In this document: one piece after another, positions 42,920-52,121 of the stretch
How positions within the stretch are numbered: the first letter of the stretch is position 1
Layout of the letters: every line of letters begins with the position of its first letter
NCBI RefSeq assembly: GCF_029968015.1
Contig: NZ_JASCIS010000017.1
Location: forward strand, 62,001-126,000
Direction of reading: 5' to 3'
DNA length: 64,000 nucleotides
From: Streptomyces luteolus
GTDB lineage: Bacteria; Actinomycetota; Actinomycetes; Streptomycetales; Streptomycetaceae
Program-made: the position numbers and the translations under genes
The notes under the pieces: generated by a model
Told to the model about the DNA's origin: nothing
The model's database searches: none
What the model saw: the letters and a program-made list of their open reading frames with translations, nothing else

Positions 42920-44038
42920 ATGAGCCTGACCCTGAGGACCATCAGCCGAGAGCAGCATCTGGCATACATCCAGAGCCTGCCGTCGGCTAGCCACTGCCAG
43001 GTCCCGGCGTGGGCTGATGTGAAGAACGAATGGCGCTCCGAGTGCCTGGGCTGGTTCGACAAGGCCGGTGAGCTGGTCGGCGTCGGCCTGGTGCTCTACC
43101 GCCAGCTGCCCAAGATCAAGCGCTACCTCGCGTACCTCCCCGAGGGCCCGGTCATCAACTGGCATGCGCCGAACCTCGAGGACTGGCTCAACCCGATGCT
43201 GGCGCATCTGAAGCAGCAGGGCGCGTTCTCGGTGAAGATGGGCCCGCCGGTCGTGATCCGCCGCTGGGAGGCGCCGTCCATCAAGAAGGGCATCCAGGAC
43301 CCGGACGTGAAGCGTCTGCGGGACATCGAGGCCGATGTGATCGAGCCGCGTGCCTTTGAAGTCTCCGACCGGCTGCGGAAGCTGGGCTGGCAGCAGGGCG
43401 AGGACGGCGGTGCCGGCTTCGGTGACGTACAGCCGCGCTATGTGTTCCAGGTGCCGCTCGCCAACCGCTCGCTCGACGAGGTGCAGAAGAGCTTCAACCA
43501 GCTCTGGCGCCGCAACATCAAGAAGGCCGACAAGGCCGGCGTCGAGGTCGTCCAGGGCGGCTACGACGACCTTCCGGTCTGGCAGGAGCTGTACGAGATC
43601 ACAGCCGAGCGCGACCGGTTCCGGCCGCGTCCGCTCAGCTACTTCCAGCGGCAGTGGAAGGCCCTCAACGCCGAGGACCCCAACCGCATGCGGCTCTACA
43701 TCGCCAAGCACGAGGGCGAGCCGCTGGCCGCGGCGACGATGCTGACCGTCGGCAGCCACGTCTGGTACTCGTACGGCGCCTCCGTGAACCACAAGCGTGA
43801 GGTGCGGCCGTCCAACGCGATGCAGTGGCGGATGCTGCGGGACTCGTACGCGCTCGGCGCGAGCGTCTACGACCTGCGGGGCATCTCCGACACCCTGGAC
43901 GAGTCGGACCACCTCTTCGGCCTGATCCAGTTCAAGGTCGGCACCGGCGGCGAGGCCGTCGAGTACATCGGCGAGTGGGACTTCCCGCTCAACAAGGTGC
44001 TGCACAAGGCGCTCGAGATCTACATGTCGAAGCGCTGA
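42920..44038 (+). CDS. femX: FemX-type peptidoglycan bridge-forming aminoacyltransferase
   Basis: A 372-residue FemABX protein. Two GNAT-like subdomains are separated by a coiled helix; SYGASVNHKREVRPSNAMQWRMLRDSYALGASVYDLRGI is the conserved tRNA/lipid II region. It adds the first glycine of the interpeptide bridge to lipid II using Gly-tRNA, as FemX does in S. coelicolor, where it is essential and can be replaced by VanK. AGGAGCG precedes the ATG. Followed by an alanine-racemase-like gene. Confidence 0.9.
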   Translation: MSLTLRTISREQHLAYIQSLPSASHCQVPAWADVKNEWRSECLGWFDKAGELVGVGLVLYRQLPKIKRYLAYLPEGPVINWHAPNLEDWLNPMLAHLKQQGAFSVKMGPPVVIRRWEAPSIKKGIQDPDVKRLRDIEADVIEPRAFEVSDRLRKLGWQQGEDGGAGFGDVQPRYVFQVPLANRSLDEVQKSFNQLWRRNIKKADKAGVEVVQGGYDDLPVWQELYEITAERDRFRPRPLSYFQRQWKALNAEDPNRMRLYIAKHEGEPLAAATMLTVGSHVWYSYGASVNHKREVRPSNAMQWRMLRDSYALGASVYDLRGISDTLDESDHLFGLIQFKVGTGGEAVEYIGEWDFPLNKVLHKALEIYMSKR

Positions 44039-44119
44039 CCGAGCACAATTACCCCCGCACTCCAAGACCGCAAAGACCGCAGACACATACGGCACACAAG
44101 AAAGGTTCCGGGACCGGCC

Positions 44120-45151
44120 ATGGCGCTCACGCTCTACGTCGACACCACGCGCTGGCGGGCACACCACAAGCAGGTGCTCGAACAGTTCCCGGGCCTCGTG
44201 CCCGTCTGCAAAGGCAACGGCTACGGCTTCGGGCACGAACGGCTCGCGGACGAGGCGACCCGCTTCGGCTCCGACATGCTCGCCGTGGGCACGACCTACG
44301 AAGCGGCCCGCATCAAGGACTGGTTCAGCGGTGACCTGCTCGTCCTCACACCGTTCCGCCGGGGCGAGGAGCCCGTTCCGCTGCCGGACCGCGTGATCCG
44401 CTCGGTCTCGTCCGTGGAGGGCGTGCACGGTCTGGTGGGCGCCCGGGTCGTCATCGAGGTCATGAGCTCGATGAAGCGGCACGGCGTCAGCGAGCAGGAG
44501 CTCGGGCAGCTGCACGCGGCCATCGAGGACGTGCGCCTGGAGGGCTTCGGCATCCATCTGCCGCTCGACCGCACCGACGGCTCGGACGCCGTCGAGGAGG
44601 TCATCGCGTGGATGGACCGGCTGCGCGCGGCCCGTCTTCCGCTGCACACCATGTTCGTGAGCCACCTCTCGGCGCAGGAACTGGCCCGGCTGCAGCAGCA
44701 GTTCCCGCAGACCCGCTTCCGCGTGCGGATCGGTACGCGGCTCTGGCTGGGCGACCACGACGCGACCGAGTACCGCGGCTCCGTCCTCGACGTGACCCGG
44801 GTCTCCAAGGGCGAGCGCTTCGGCTACCGCCAGCAGAAGACCGCCTCGGACGGCTACCTGGTCGTCGTCGCGGGCGGTACGTCGCACGGCGTGGGCCTGG
44901 AGGCGCCGAAGGCGCTGCACGGTGTGATGCCGCGCGCCAAGGGGGTGGCCCGCGCCGGCCTCGCCACGGTCAACCGGAACCTGGCGCCCTTCGTCTGGGC
45001 GGGCAAGCAGCGGTGGTTCGCGGAGCCGCCGCACATGCAGGTGTCGATCCTGTTCGTGCCGTCGGACGCGCCGGAGCCGAAGGTCGGCGAGGAGCTGGTG
45101 GCCCATCTCCGGCACACCACCACGCAGTTCGACCGCCTGGTCGACCGCTGA
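44120..45151 (+). CDS. Alanine racemase-like PLP enzyme
   Basis: A 343-residue protein of the alanine racemase fold, type III PLP barrel. The lysine corresponding to the PLP site is in LVPVCKGNGYGFGHERL (alanine racemase: VVKANAYGHG). The C-terminal domain is shorter than in Alr. The conserved placement after femX suggests a role in wall precursor supply, but no reaction can be stated. A good GC-rich terminator follows. Confidence 0.8.
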   Translation: MALTLYVDTTRWRAHHKQVLEQFPGLVPVCKGNGYGFGHERLADEATRFGSDMLAVGTTYEAARIKDWFSGDLLVLTPFRRGEEPVPLPDRVIRSVSSVEGVHGLVGARVVIEVMSSMKRHGVSEQELGQLHAAIEDVRLEGFGIHLPLDRTDGSDAVEEVIAWMDRLRAARLPLHTMFVSHLSAQELARLQQQFPQTRFRVRIGTRLWLGDHDATEYRGSVLDVTRVSKGERFGYRQQKTASDGYLVVVAGGTSHGVGLEAPKALHGVMPRAKGVARAGLATVNRNLAPFVWAGKQRWFAEPPHMQVSILFVPSDAPEPKVGEELVAHLRHTTTQFDRLVDR

Positions 45152-45195
45152 TCGTTCGGGTTCAACGAGTCGACCGCTGATCATTCGAGTACGGC

Positions 45196-45230
45196 GAAGG
45201 GCCGGCCGCGGATTCCGCGGCCGGCCCTTC
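45196..45230. terminator. Bidirectional terminator
   Basis: A 16-bp perfect stem (GAAGGGCCGGCCGCGG) with a 3-nt loop, between the convergent racemase-like and GT87 genes. Confidence 0.9.
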
Positions 45231-45255
45231 GCGTTCTACTGGCGGCACCGTTCGC

Positions 45256-46815
45256 TCAGGGCGAACTGTCCTCAGCTGCGCTCTGCCGGGCGCCCCAGGC
45301 GACGTACGTACCGCCGCTCACCGCCGCCGCGGCATGCCGGGGCGGGTGGGCCGCTCTGCCCATGACGAGCGCGTCGGGCGCCCGGTCCAGGGCGCCGCCC
45401 GAGGGGTCGTCGGAGCCGTCGCGGCGGACCACGTCCCGCTCGGGCATGAGGATGTCGCGTACGACCACGGCGCAGAGGTACAGCGTGCCCAGCAGGTGCG
45501 CCAGGATCGCGAGTTGGTAGCCCTCCTGCGGGAGGCCTTGGTGCTGGTCACCGCTGGTCGTGTAGGCGAGGTAGAGCCAGATCCCCAGGAAGTAGACGAC
45601 CTCGCCGGCCTGCCAGATCAGGAAGTCCCGCCAGCGCGGCCGGGCGAGCGCGGCGAGCGGGATCAGCCAGAGCACGTACTGCGGTGAGTAGACCTTGTTC
45701 GTCAGGATGAACGCGGCGACGACGAGCAGGGCGAGCTGGGCGAAGCGGGGCCTGCGCGGGGCGGTCAGGGTGAGCCCGGCGATACCGAGGCAGGCCAGGG
45801 CCATCAGAAGCGTCGCGAGGGTGTTGACGGTGTCGGTGTCGAGCGCGTTGTCGCTGCGCTGCTGCAGGATCAGCCAGAACGAGCCGAAGTCGACGCCGCG
45901 CTCCTGGCTGAACGTATAGAACTTCTTCCACCCCTCGGGCGCGAGCAGCATCACCGGCAGGTTGACGACCAGCCAGGAGCCTGCCGTCCCGGCGGCCGCG
46001 GCCAGGAACTCCCGCCACTTCCCGGCCCGCAGGCACAGCACGAGCAGCGGGCCGAGCAGCAGTACGGGATAGAGCTTGGCGGCGGTCGCGAGCCCGAGGA
46101 GTACACCGAAGGCCACCGCCCGCCCCCGCGACCACATCAGCATGGCCGCCGCCGTGAGCGCGATGGCGAGCAGATCCCAGTTGATGGTCGCGGTGAGCGC
46201 GAAGGCCGGGGCGAGCGCGACGAGGAGGCCGTCCCAGGGGCGGCGGCGGTGGGTGCGCGTGACGCAGACCGCGATGACGACGGCGCACACCATCAGCATC
46301 CCGGCGTTCACCAGCCAGTAGATCTGCTCACGGTGCTGAATCGTGCCGCCGTCGGGCACGACCCAGGAGGCGACCTCCATGAACACCCCGGTGAGGACCG
46401 GGTACTCCAGGTACTCCATGTCCCCGGAGAGCTTGTCGAAGTACGGCACGAGCCCTTCGGCGAAGCCGCGTCCGGCGAAGAGGTGCGGGATGTCGGAGTA
46501 GCAGGCGTGCGTGTACTGCGAGCCGGAGCCGTAGAACCACGCACCGTTGTAGCAGGGCAGCTTCTGCACCATGCCGAGCGCGAACATCCCGAGGGCGACG
46601 AGCGCGATGACCCGCACCGGGGTCCACCACCCCGCCCCGAACAGCACCCTGCGCCCCAGCGGCCCACCGATCAACTCGCTGCCCGCCCGGGCGACTTCGT
46701 CCTGTCTGGTGGGCGCGACCACCGGGACGGGCCCGGTGGATTCGAGGGCGGACGCACCGTCCCCCTGGGGCTGCGAGTGCGGCGCGCTCGGGTTCGGGCT
46801 CGTGCTGCTCGTCAT
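45256..46815 (-). CDS. GT87-type integral membrane mannosyltransferase
   Basis: A 519-residue polytopic protein of the DUF2029/GT87 family, polyprenyl-phosphate-mannose-dependent alpha-mannosyltransferases in actinobacteria. The first extracytoplasmic loop has GMVQKLPCYNGAWFYGSGSQYTHACYSDIPHLF with the acidic pair typical of GT-C enzymes (YLEYPVLTG); nine or more membrane segments follow. Likely to build lipoglycans or glycoproteins outside the membrane. The first 55 residues are cytoplasmic and Pro/Ser-rich. Confidence 0.88.
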   Translation of the reverse strand: MTSSTSPNPSAPHSQPQGDGASALESTGPVPVVAPTRQDEVARAGSELIGGPLGRRVLFGAGWWTPVRVIALVALGMFALGMVQKLPCYNGAWFYGSGSQYTHACYSDIPHLFAGRGFAEGLVPYFDKLSGDMEYLEYPVLTGVFMEVASWVVPDGGTIQHREQIYWLVNAGMLMVCAVVIAVCVTRTHRRRPWDGLLVALAPAFALTATINWDLLAIALTAAAMLMWSRGRAVAFGVLLGLATAAKLYPVLLLGPLLVLCLRAGKWREFLAAAAGTAGSWLVVNLPVMLLAPEGWKKFYTFSQERGVDFGSFWLILQQRSDNALDTDTVNTLATLLMALACLGIAGLTLTAPRRPRFAQLALLVVAAFILTNKVYSPQYVLWLIPLAALARPRWRDFLIWQAGEVVYFLGIWLYLAYTTSGDQHQGLPQEGYQLAILAHLLGTLYLCAVVVRDILMPERDVVRRDGSDDPSGGALDRAPDALVMGRAAHPPRHAAAAVSGGTYVAWGARQSAAEDSSP

Positions 46816-46850
46816 GGGGTCATCCTGCCGTACGGGCCTGGGGACATACG

Positions 46851-46884
46851 GAGGGCCGCCGCACCCTGGGGTGCGACGGCCCTC
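46851..46884. terminator. Terminator between PBP and GT87 genes
   Basis: 14 of 15 bases pair in GAGGGCCGCCGCACC against GGTGCGACGGCCCTC; it directly touches the parS site at 46885. Confidence 0.72.
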
Positions 46885-46898
46885 GTTTCACGTGAAAC
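46885..46898. promoter_or_regulatory. parS: parS site (exact consensus)
   Basis: GTTTCACGTGAAAC directly next to the preceding hairpin, 34 bp before the PBP stop codon. Confidence 0.93.
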
Positions 46899-46931
46899 AC
46901 GCGCCGGGTCGGCCTTTCAGCGGCCGCGGGG

Positions 46932-49664
46932 CTACTCCTCCGGTCGGCCGGCCGGGCCGCCGAACCATCCGCCTCCGCCGCTGTCTCCGCCGTCCGCGCC
47001 GCCTGTGGGCGGCTCCGGAGTGGTGGTTTCGCCGCCGGTGGCGCCGCCGTCAGTGCCGCCGGTGTCCGTACCGCCGTCGGTCGTGCCGCCGTTCTGGTTG
47101 CACTTCCAGTCGAACGGGTCGCAGGACTCGCCGGGGCTCGGCTCACCGCTGGGCGAGCCGGAGGGGTCCGGTTCCGTCGGGGTCGCCGTCGCGCTGTCCT
47201 CCGGGTCCGGCGTCTCCGTCGGGGAGGGCGGTGCGGTCGGCTTGCCGACGATCTCGCCGATCTTCTCGGCCTCCGGGAAGGGCTCAGGCGGCATGAATTC
47301 CTTCATGGCGGCCTTCATGTAGTCCTTCCAGATCTGCGCCGGAATGTCACCACCGTGAATGGACGGCACACCACCGGTGCCGTTCATGGACAGCAGCTTG
47401 CCTTCCTTGGGATCCGTACGGAAGAGCGTGACCGAGGTCGAGAGCTCCCGGGTGTAGCCGACGAACCAGGCCGACTTGTTCTTGTCGGTGGTACCGGTCT
47501 TGCCAGCCACGGGGAAGCCGATGTCGGCGATCTTCTTGCCGGTACCGGTCTTGATCACGTCCTGCAGGACGTCGGTGACGTTGTTGGCGACCGCGGAGTC
47601 CATCGCCGTCTTCCGCTTGGGCTTCTCGAAGCCGGGGAGGATCTCTTCCTTGCCGTTCTTGGTCAGCGTCACCTTGGACACGGAGTACGGCTCGTAGTGC
47701 GCGCCCTCGGCCGCGAACGAGCCGTACGAGTCGGCCATCCGGATCGCACTGGGCGTGGACGTACCCAGGGAGAACGAGGCGTTCTTCAGGTTCCCCTTGT
47801 CGAAGCTCTCCTCAAGGATGCCGGTGCGTGCGGCGAGGTCCCGGGTCTTGGAGAGACCCACGTCGATGCCGAGCTGCACGAACGGGGTGTTGATGGACTG
47901 CTCCATCGCCTTGCGGAGCGTGACCTTGCCCCACATCCGGTCGCTCTCGTTCTTCTGCCGGAACGGATTGCCCTCGGCGTCCTTGATCGGGTTGCCGTTC
48001 TGGTCGTTGATGATCAGCCGGTCGTCACCGTTGTAGAGGCTCTCCGGTGACAGGGGCGTCCCGCCGCTCTCGACCGTGCCCTCCTCCATGGCGGAGGCGA
48101 GCACATACGGCTTCCAGGTCGAACCGACCGGCACACCACGGGTGTTGGCGTTGTTGGTGTAGTGCCCCTTGTCCATGCCCTCGCCGCCGTACAGCGCGAC
48201 GATGGCTCCGCTCTTCGGATCCACGGACGCCGCGCCGAACTGCACGAACTTGTCTCTGGACCGTTTGTCGGGATCGAGGAAGGCCTTCTTGGTCTTCTCG
48301 ACGGCCTTCTCCATCTGCTTGACCCTCGTCTTGTTGAAGGTCGTGTAGATCTTGTAGCCGCCCTGCTCCAGCTCCTCCGGGGAGATGTCGAGCTTGGTGG
48401 TCACATAGTCCTTGGCCGTGTCGACGAGATAGCCGGTCTGGCCGGACAGCGAGGACTTCTGCTTCGCCAGCTCGGGGAACTTGGTGATCTGGTCCCGCTT
48501 CGACTTCTCCAGGTTGCCGGTCTCGACCATCCGGTCGAGGATCCACTTCCAACGCGCGTGCGCCCGCTTGGTGTTGGCCTCGCGAGACGCGTTGGCACCG
48601 ACGCCGCCGTCGGGGTTGTAGAGGTTCGGGCCCTTGAGGACGGCTGCGAGGAAGGCGCTCTCGCTCAGGGACAGCTCCTCGGCGTCCTTGTCGAAGTAGG
48701 CCTGCGCCGCCGACTGGATGCCGTAGGCGTTGCGGCCGTAGTACGCGGCGTTCAAGTAGCCGGCGAGGACGTCGTCCTTCTCCATCTCCGCGCCGACCTT
48801 TATGGAGATGAAGAGCTCGCGCGCCTTACGCGTGAGGGTCTGGCTCTGGTCCAGGTAGGTGTTCTTCACGAACTGCTGGGTGATCGTCGAGCCACCCTGG
48901 GTCTCGCCGCCGGTCGCCATGTTGAACACGGCGCGGCCGATACCCATGGGGTCGATACCGCTGTCCTTGTAGAACGTGGCGTTCTCGGCGGAGATGACCG
49001 CATAGCGCATGTGCTCGGGAATTTTGTAGATCGGAACGATCTGCCGGTTCTGGGTACCACCGGTCGCCGCCATCTGTGTGTCGTCGTCCCAGTAGAAGAC
49101 GTTGGTCTGCGCCTCCGCCTTCTTCACGTCCGGGATCTCCACCAGGGCGTACGCGATGCCGCCGGCGACCATCATCGCCGCGCAGAACGCGACGAACGTG
49201 CCCGTGACCTGCTTCCAGGACGGCACGAACCTGCGCCAGCCGAGCTTGCCGGCCCGCGGGTAGTCGATGATCCGCCGCTTGCCCGGAGGCACGGCACCCC
49301 GGCCTCGGCCGCGGCCCGGGCCACCGGCGCCGGGACCACCCGGCCCACCGGAACCGCCGCCACCGCGACGGCCGCCGCCGCCCCCGACGGCTCCGCGCCC
49401 CGCTCCGGCGCCGGCTGCGGCGCCCTCGGCCGCGCGTCGGCGGCCTCCGCCGGAACGCTGCGCTGCACGCCGGGCCGCGGCCCGGCCCTCGTACGGCTGC
49501 TCCTGTCCGGCGGACGACGAGTCTTGCGACTCGTACGAACCGGAAGGAGACCCTGTGGCACTACGCGGTGCTGCGCGCCGACCGGGGGATCCGGTGACGC
49601 CGCGCCTGACCGCGGCACGTCCGCCGCCCTGCGACTGCGGCGGTTTGCGACGGTGCTCGCTCAT
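46932..49664 (-). CDS. Class A penicillin-binding protein
   Basis: A 910-residue bifunctional PBP. A 130-residue Gly/Arg/Pro-rich cytoplasmic tail and one membrane segment (FVAFCAAMMVAGGIAYALVEI) precede the glycosyltransferase domain (VISAENATFYKDSGIDPMGIGRA, QGGSTITQQFVKN) and the transpeptidase domain: STWK, SIN and KTGT. The Asp in place of the common His of the GT motif 1 is normal for this branch. The C-terminus is a Pro/Thr/Gly-rich 100-residue tail. Polymerises and crosslinks peptidoglycan. Confidence 0.94.
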   Translation of the reverse strand: MSEHRRKPPQSQGGGRAAVRRGVTGSPGRRAAPRSATGSPSGSYESQDSSSAGQEQPYEGRAAARRAAQRSGGGRRRAAEGAAAGAGAGRGAVGGGGGRRGGGGSGGPGGPGAGGPGRGRGRGAVPPGKRRIIDYPRAGKLGWRRFVPSWKQVTGTFVAFCAAMMVAGGIAYALVEIPDVKKAEAQTNVFYWDDDTQMAATGGTQNRQIVPIYKIPEHMRYAVISAENATFYKDSGIDPMGIGRAVFNMATGGETQGGSTITQQFVKNTYLDQSQTLTRKARELFISIKVGAEMEKDDVLAGYLNAAYYGRNAYGIQSAAQAYFDKDAEELSLSESAFLAAVLKGPNLYNPDGGVGANASREANTKRAHARWKWILDRMVETGNLEKSKRDQITKFPELAKQKSSLSGQTGYLVDTAKDYVTTKLDISPEELEQGGYKIYTTFNKTRVKQMEKAVEKTKKAFLDPDKRSRDKFVQFGAASVDPKSGAIVALYGGEGMDKGHYTNNANTRGVPVGSTWKPYVLASAMEEGTVESGGTPLSPESLYNGDDRLIINDQNGNPIKDAEGNPFRQKNESDRMWGKVTLRKAMEQSINTPFVQLGIDVGLSKTRDLAARTGILEESFDKGNLKNASFSLGTSTPSAIRMADSYGSFAAEGAHYEPYSVSKVTLTKNGKEEILPGFEKPKRKTAMDSAVANNVTDVLQDVIKTGTGKKIADIGFPVAGKTGTTDKNKSAWFVGYTRELSTSVTLFRTDPKEGKLLSMNGTGGVPSIHGGDIPAQIWKDYMKAAMKEFMPPEPFPEAEKIGEIVGKPTAPPSPTETPDPEDSATATPTEPDPSGSPSGEPSPGESCDPFDWKCNQNGGTTDGGTDTGGTDGGATGGETTTPEPPTGGADGGDSGGGGWFGGPAGRPEE

Positions 49665-50085
49665 CGAACGACTACTCCTCGGGCAGGCGCGAGGTCGCGC
49701 GCCTGGAAGCGGCAGGTGATTTCCGGTTCCCCCCTAGTACGGACGCGCCCCGGAAGGCTCGCGTCCGCACTGCACCCAGGACGACGACGCCGTTTGGCGC
49801 CTCGCGGTTCCCGGTGCTCTGCATGGCGCACACACTACGCACCACCAAAACCCTCCTAGCCCTGAAGTTCACCCCAAATCAGGCAACTTGCTTCCCACGA
49901 ATCGGTGATGTGACGCCGTTCACCGTGACCCCACTTGCTGCCTTCGGAGGGCCGTTCTATCGTCGTGATGTATCGAGTCGATACATCAGCTCGGCATAAA
50001 GAGTCCCGGCACAACGAGGCACAACGAGGCACAACCAGTGCGGCACAGCGCGTGCGGCACGAAGAGTCGCGAGAGGAGGCGAACG
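49665..50085. other. Divergent intergenic region PBP-padR
   Basis: About 420 bp holding the promoters of both genes. Apart from the PadR operator at 49966-49988, the segment just before the padR start contains a three-copy GAGGCACAAC/GGCACAAC repeat. Confidence 0.5.
49966..49988. promoter_or_regulatory. PadR operator
   Basis: TGATGTATCG and CGATACATCA form a perfect 10-bp inverted repeat around AGT. The ATGT-N-ACAT layout is the standard PadR-family site. Location: 98 bp upstream of padR start, so autoregulation and possibly control of the divergent PBP. Confidence 0.85.
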
Positions 50086-50871
50086 ATGAGCAGGCGCTCC
50101 GGCATCCTCGAGTTCGCCGTCCTGGGCCTGCTGCGTGAGTCCCCGATGCACGGATACGAGCTGCGCAAGCGGCTCAACACCTCACTCGGGGTGTTCCGGG
50201 CCTTCAGCTACGGGTCGCTCTACCCCTGCCTCAAGGCGCTGGTCGCGAGCGGCTGGCTGATCGAAGAGCCGGGCAACCACCCGGAGGACCCCCTCGCCGC
50301 GCCCCTGGCCGGCCGCCGCGCCAAGATCGTCTACAGGCTCACGGCGGAGGGCAAGGAACACTTCGAGGAGCTCCTCTCCCAGACGGGCCCGGACGCGTAC
50401 GAGGACGAGCACTTCGCCGCGCGCTTCGCCTTCTTCGGGCAGACGTCACGGGACGTACGCATGCGGGTGCTCGAAGGGCGCAGGAGCCGGCTCGAGGAGC
50501 GGCTCGAGAAGATGCGCGCCTCCCTCGCCAGGACCCGTGAGCGCCTTGACGACTACACGCTCGAGCTGCAGCGCCACGGCATGGAGTCCGTGGAGCGCGA
50601 AGTGCGCTGGCTGAACGAGCTCATCGAGAGCGAGCGGGCGGGACGCGACCAGCAGCGGTCGACCCCCGGCGGCTCGGCTCAGCAGGACACCTCAGGAAAC
50701 CGGCGGGACACCGCGGGAAACCGGCGGGATTCGGCAGGCAACCAGCGGGACCCCGCAGGCAACCAGCAGGACACCGCAGGAAAACAGCAGGACACCTCAG
50801 GAAAAGCGGGCGGCCTGCCCCGGAACCGGGACAGCTCCCGGCCGGATCCGTCCGCCGACACCGAAAAGTGA
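50086..50871 (+). CDS. PadR-family regulator with heptad-repeat tail
   Basis: A 261-residue regulator. The PadR winged helix (ILEFAVLGLLRESPMHGYELRKRL, YGSLYPCLKALVASGWL) and C-terminal dimerisation helices are followed by a 55-residue charged tail. The tail has six seven-residue repeats such as DTSGNRR and DTAGNRR, encoded by six 21-bp units. Repression is probably through the palindrome upstream; the ino1 gene starts 54 bp after the stop, suggesting co-transcription. ATG 50086 after GAGGAGG. Confidence 0.9.
   Translation: MSRRSGILEFAVLGLLRESPMHGYELRKRLNTSLGVFRAFSYGSLYPCLKALVASGWLIEEPGNHPEDPLAAPLAGRRAKIVYRLTAEGKEHFEELLSQTGPDAYEDEHFAARFAFFGQTSRDVRMRVLEGRRSRLEERLEKMRASLARTRERLDDYTLELQRHGMESVEREVRWLNELIESERAGRDQQRSTPGGSAQQDTSGNRRDTAGNRRDSAGNQRDPAGNQQDTAGKQQDTSGKAGGLPRNRDSSRPDPSADTEK
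50686..50811. repeat. Six 21-bp coding repeats in padR
   Basis: In-frame repeats encoding D(T/S/P)(S/A)G(N/K)(R/Q)(R/Q) heptads, 126 bp. Confidence 0.88.
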
Positions 50872-50924
50872 GGCAGCCCCGCGATCCGCGGGACCTCATC
50901 GAGAACGAACAGGGAGCAACCGGA

Positions 50925-52007
50925 ATGGGTTCGGTTCGCGTAGCCATCGTCGGCGTGGGCAACTGCGCCGCCTCGCTGGTGCAGGGCGTCGAGTACTACA
51001 AGGACGCCGACCCGGCGTCGAAGGTCCCGGGCCTGATGCACGTCCAGTTCGGCGACTACCACGTCAAGGACGTCGAGTTCGTCGCCGCCTTCGACGTGGA
51101 CGCGAAGAAGGTCGGCCTTGACCTCTCGGACGCGATCGGCGCCAGCGAGAACAACACCATCAAGATCTGCGACGTCCCGAACAGCGGCGTCCAGGTCCAG
51201 CGCGGCCACACCCACGACGGCCTGGGCAAGTACTACCGCCAGACCATCGAGGAGTCCGCCGAGGCGCCCGTCGACGTCGTCCAGGTCCTCAAGGACAAGC
51301 AGGTCGACGTGCTCGTCTGCTACCTGCCGGTCGGCTCCGAGGACGCGGCGAAGTTCTACGCCCAGTGCGCCATCGACGCCAAGGTCGCCTTCGTCAACGC
51401 CCTCCCGGTCTTCATCGCCGGCACCAAGGAGTGGGCGGACAAGTTCACCGAGGCCGGCGTCCCGATCGTCGGTGACGACATCAAGTCGCAGGTCGGCGCC
51501 ACCATCACGCACCGCGTCATGGCGAAGCTCTTCGAGGACAGGGGCGTCATCCTGGACCGCACGATGCAGCTGAACGTCGGCGGCAACATGGACTTCAAGA
51601 ACATGCTCGAGCGCGAGCGCCTGGAGTCCAAGAAGATCTCCAAGACGCAGGCGGTCACCTCGCAGATCCGCGACCGCGAGCTCGGCGAGGACAACGTCCA
51701 CATCGGCCCGTCCGACTACGTCGCCTGGCTCGACGACCGCAAGTGGGCGTACGTCCGCCTCGAAGGCCGCGCCTTCGGCGACGTCCCGCTGAACCTGGAG
51801 TACAAGCTCGAGGTCTGGGACTCCCCGAACTCGGCCGGCGTCATCATCGACGCCCTGCGCGCCGCGAAGATCGCCAAGGACCGCGGCATCGGCGGCCCGA
51901 TCTTGTCGGCGTCGAGCTACTTCATGAAGTCCCCGCCGGTCCAGTACTACGACGACGAGGCCCGCGAGAACGTCGAGAAGTTCATCAACGGCGAGGTCGA
52001 GCGCTGA
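50925..52007 (+). CDS. ino1: Myo-inositol-1-phosphate synthase
   Basis: A 360-residue inositol-phosphate synthase of the actinobacterial type. The NAD motif is VAIVGVGNCAASLVQG; SIGxxD-like regions and the conserved GDDIKSQVGATITHR, LNVGGNMDFKNM stretch are present. It converts glucose-6-phosphate to inositol-3-phosphate, the start of phosphatidylinositol and mycothiol synthesis. ATG 50925 follows GGGAGC; earlier in-frame ATG is within padR. Confidence 0.95.
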   Translation: MGSVRVAIVGVGNCAASLVQGVEYYKDADPASKVPGLMHVQFGDYHVKDVEFVAAFDVDAKKVGLDLSDAIGASENNTIKICDVPNSGVQVQRGHTHDGLGKYYRQTIEESAEAPVDVVQVLKDKQVDVLVCYLPVGSEDAAKFYAQCAIDAKVAFVNALPVFIAGTKEWADKFTEAGVPIVGDDIKSQVGATITHRVMAKLFEDRGVILDRTMQLNVGGNMDFKNMLERERLESKKISKTQAVTSQIRDRELGEDNVHIGPSDYVAWLDDRKWAYVRLEGRAFGDVPLNLEYKLEVWDSPNSAGVIIDALRAAKIAKDRGIGGPILSASSYFMKSPPVQYYDDEARENVEKFINGEVER

Positions 52008-52065
52008 CCTCTCCTGCCTTACGCATCCACGGCCGCCCACGCCCCGGATGCTCAGGTTCCTTGAT

Positions 52066-52100
52066 CGCAGGCCCCCAGGAAATCCCCCCGGGGGCCTGCG
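52066..52100. terminator. Terminator after ino1
   Basis: An 11-bp stem CGCAGGCCCCC with a 13-nt loop, 58 bp after the stop codon. Confidence 0.85.
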
Positions 52101-52121
52101 CGTTGTGTGAGGCTTGGCGCC

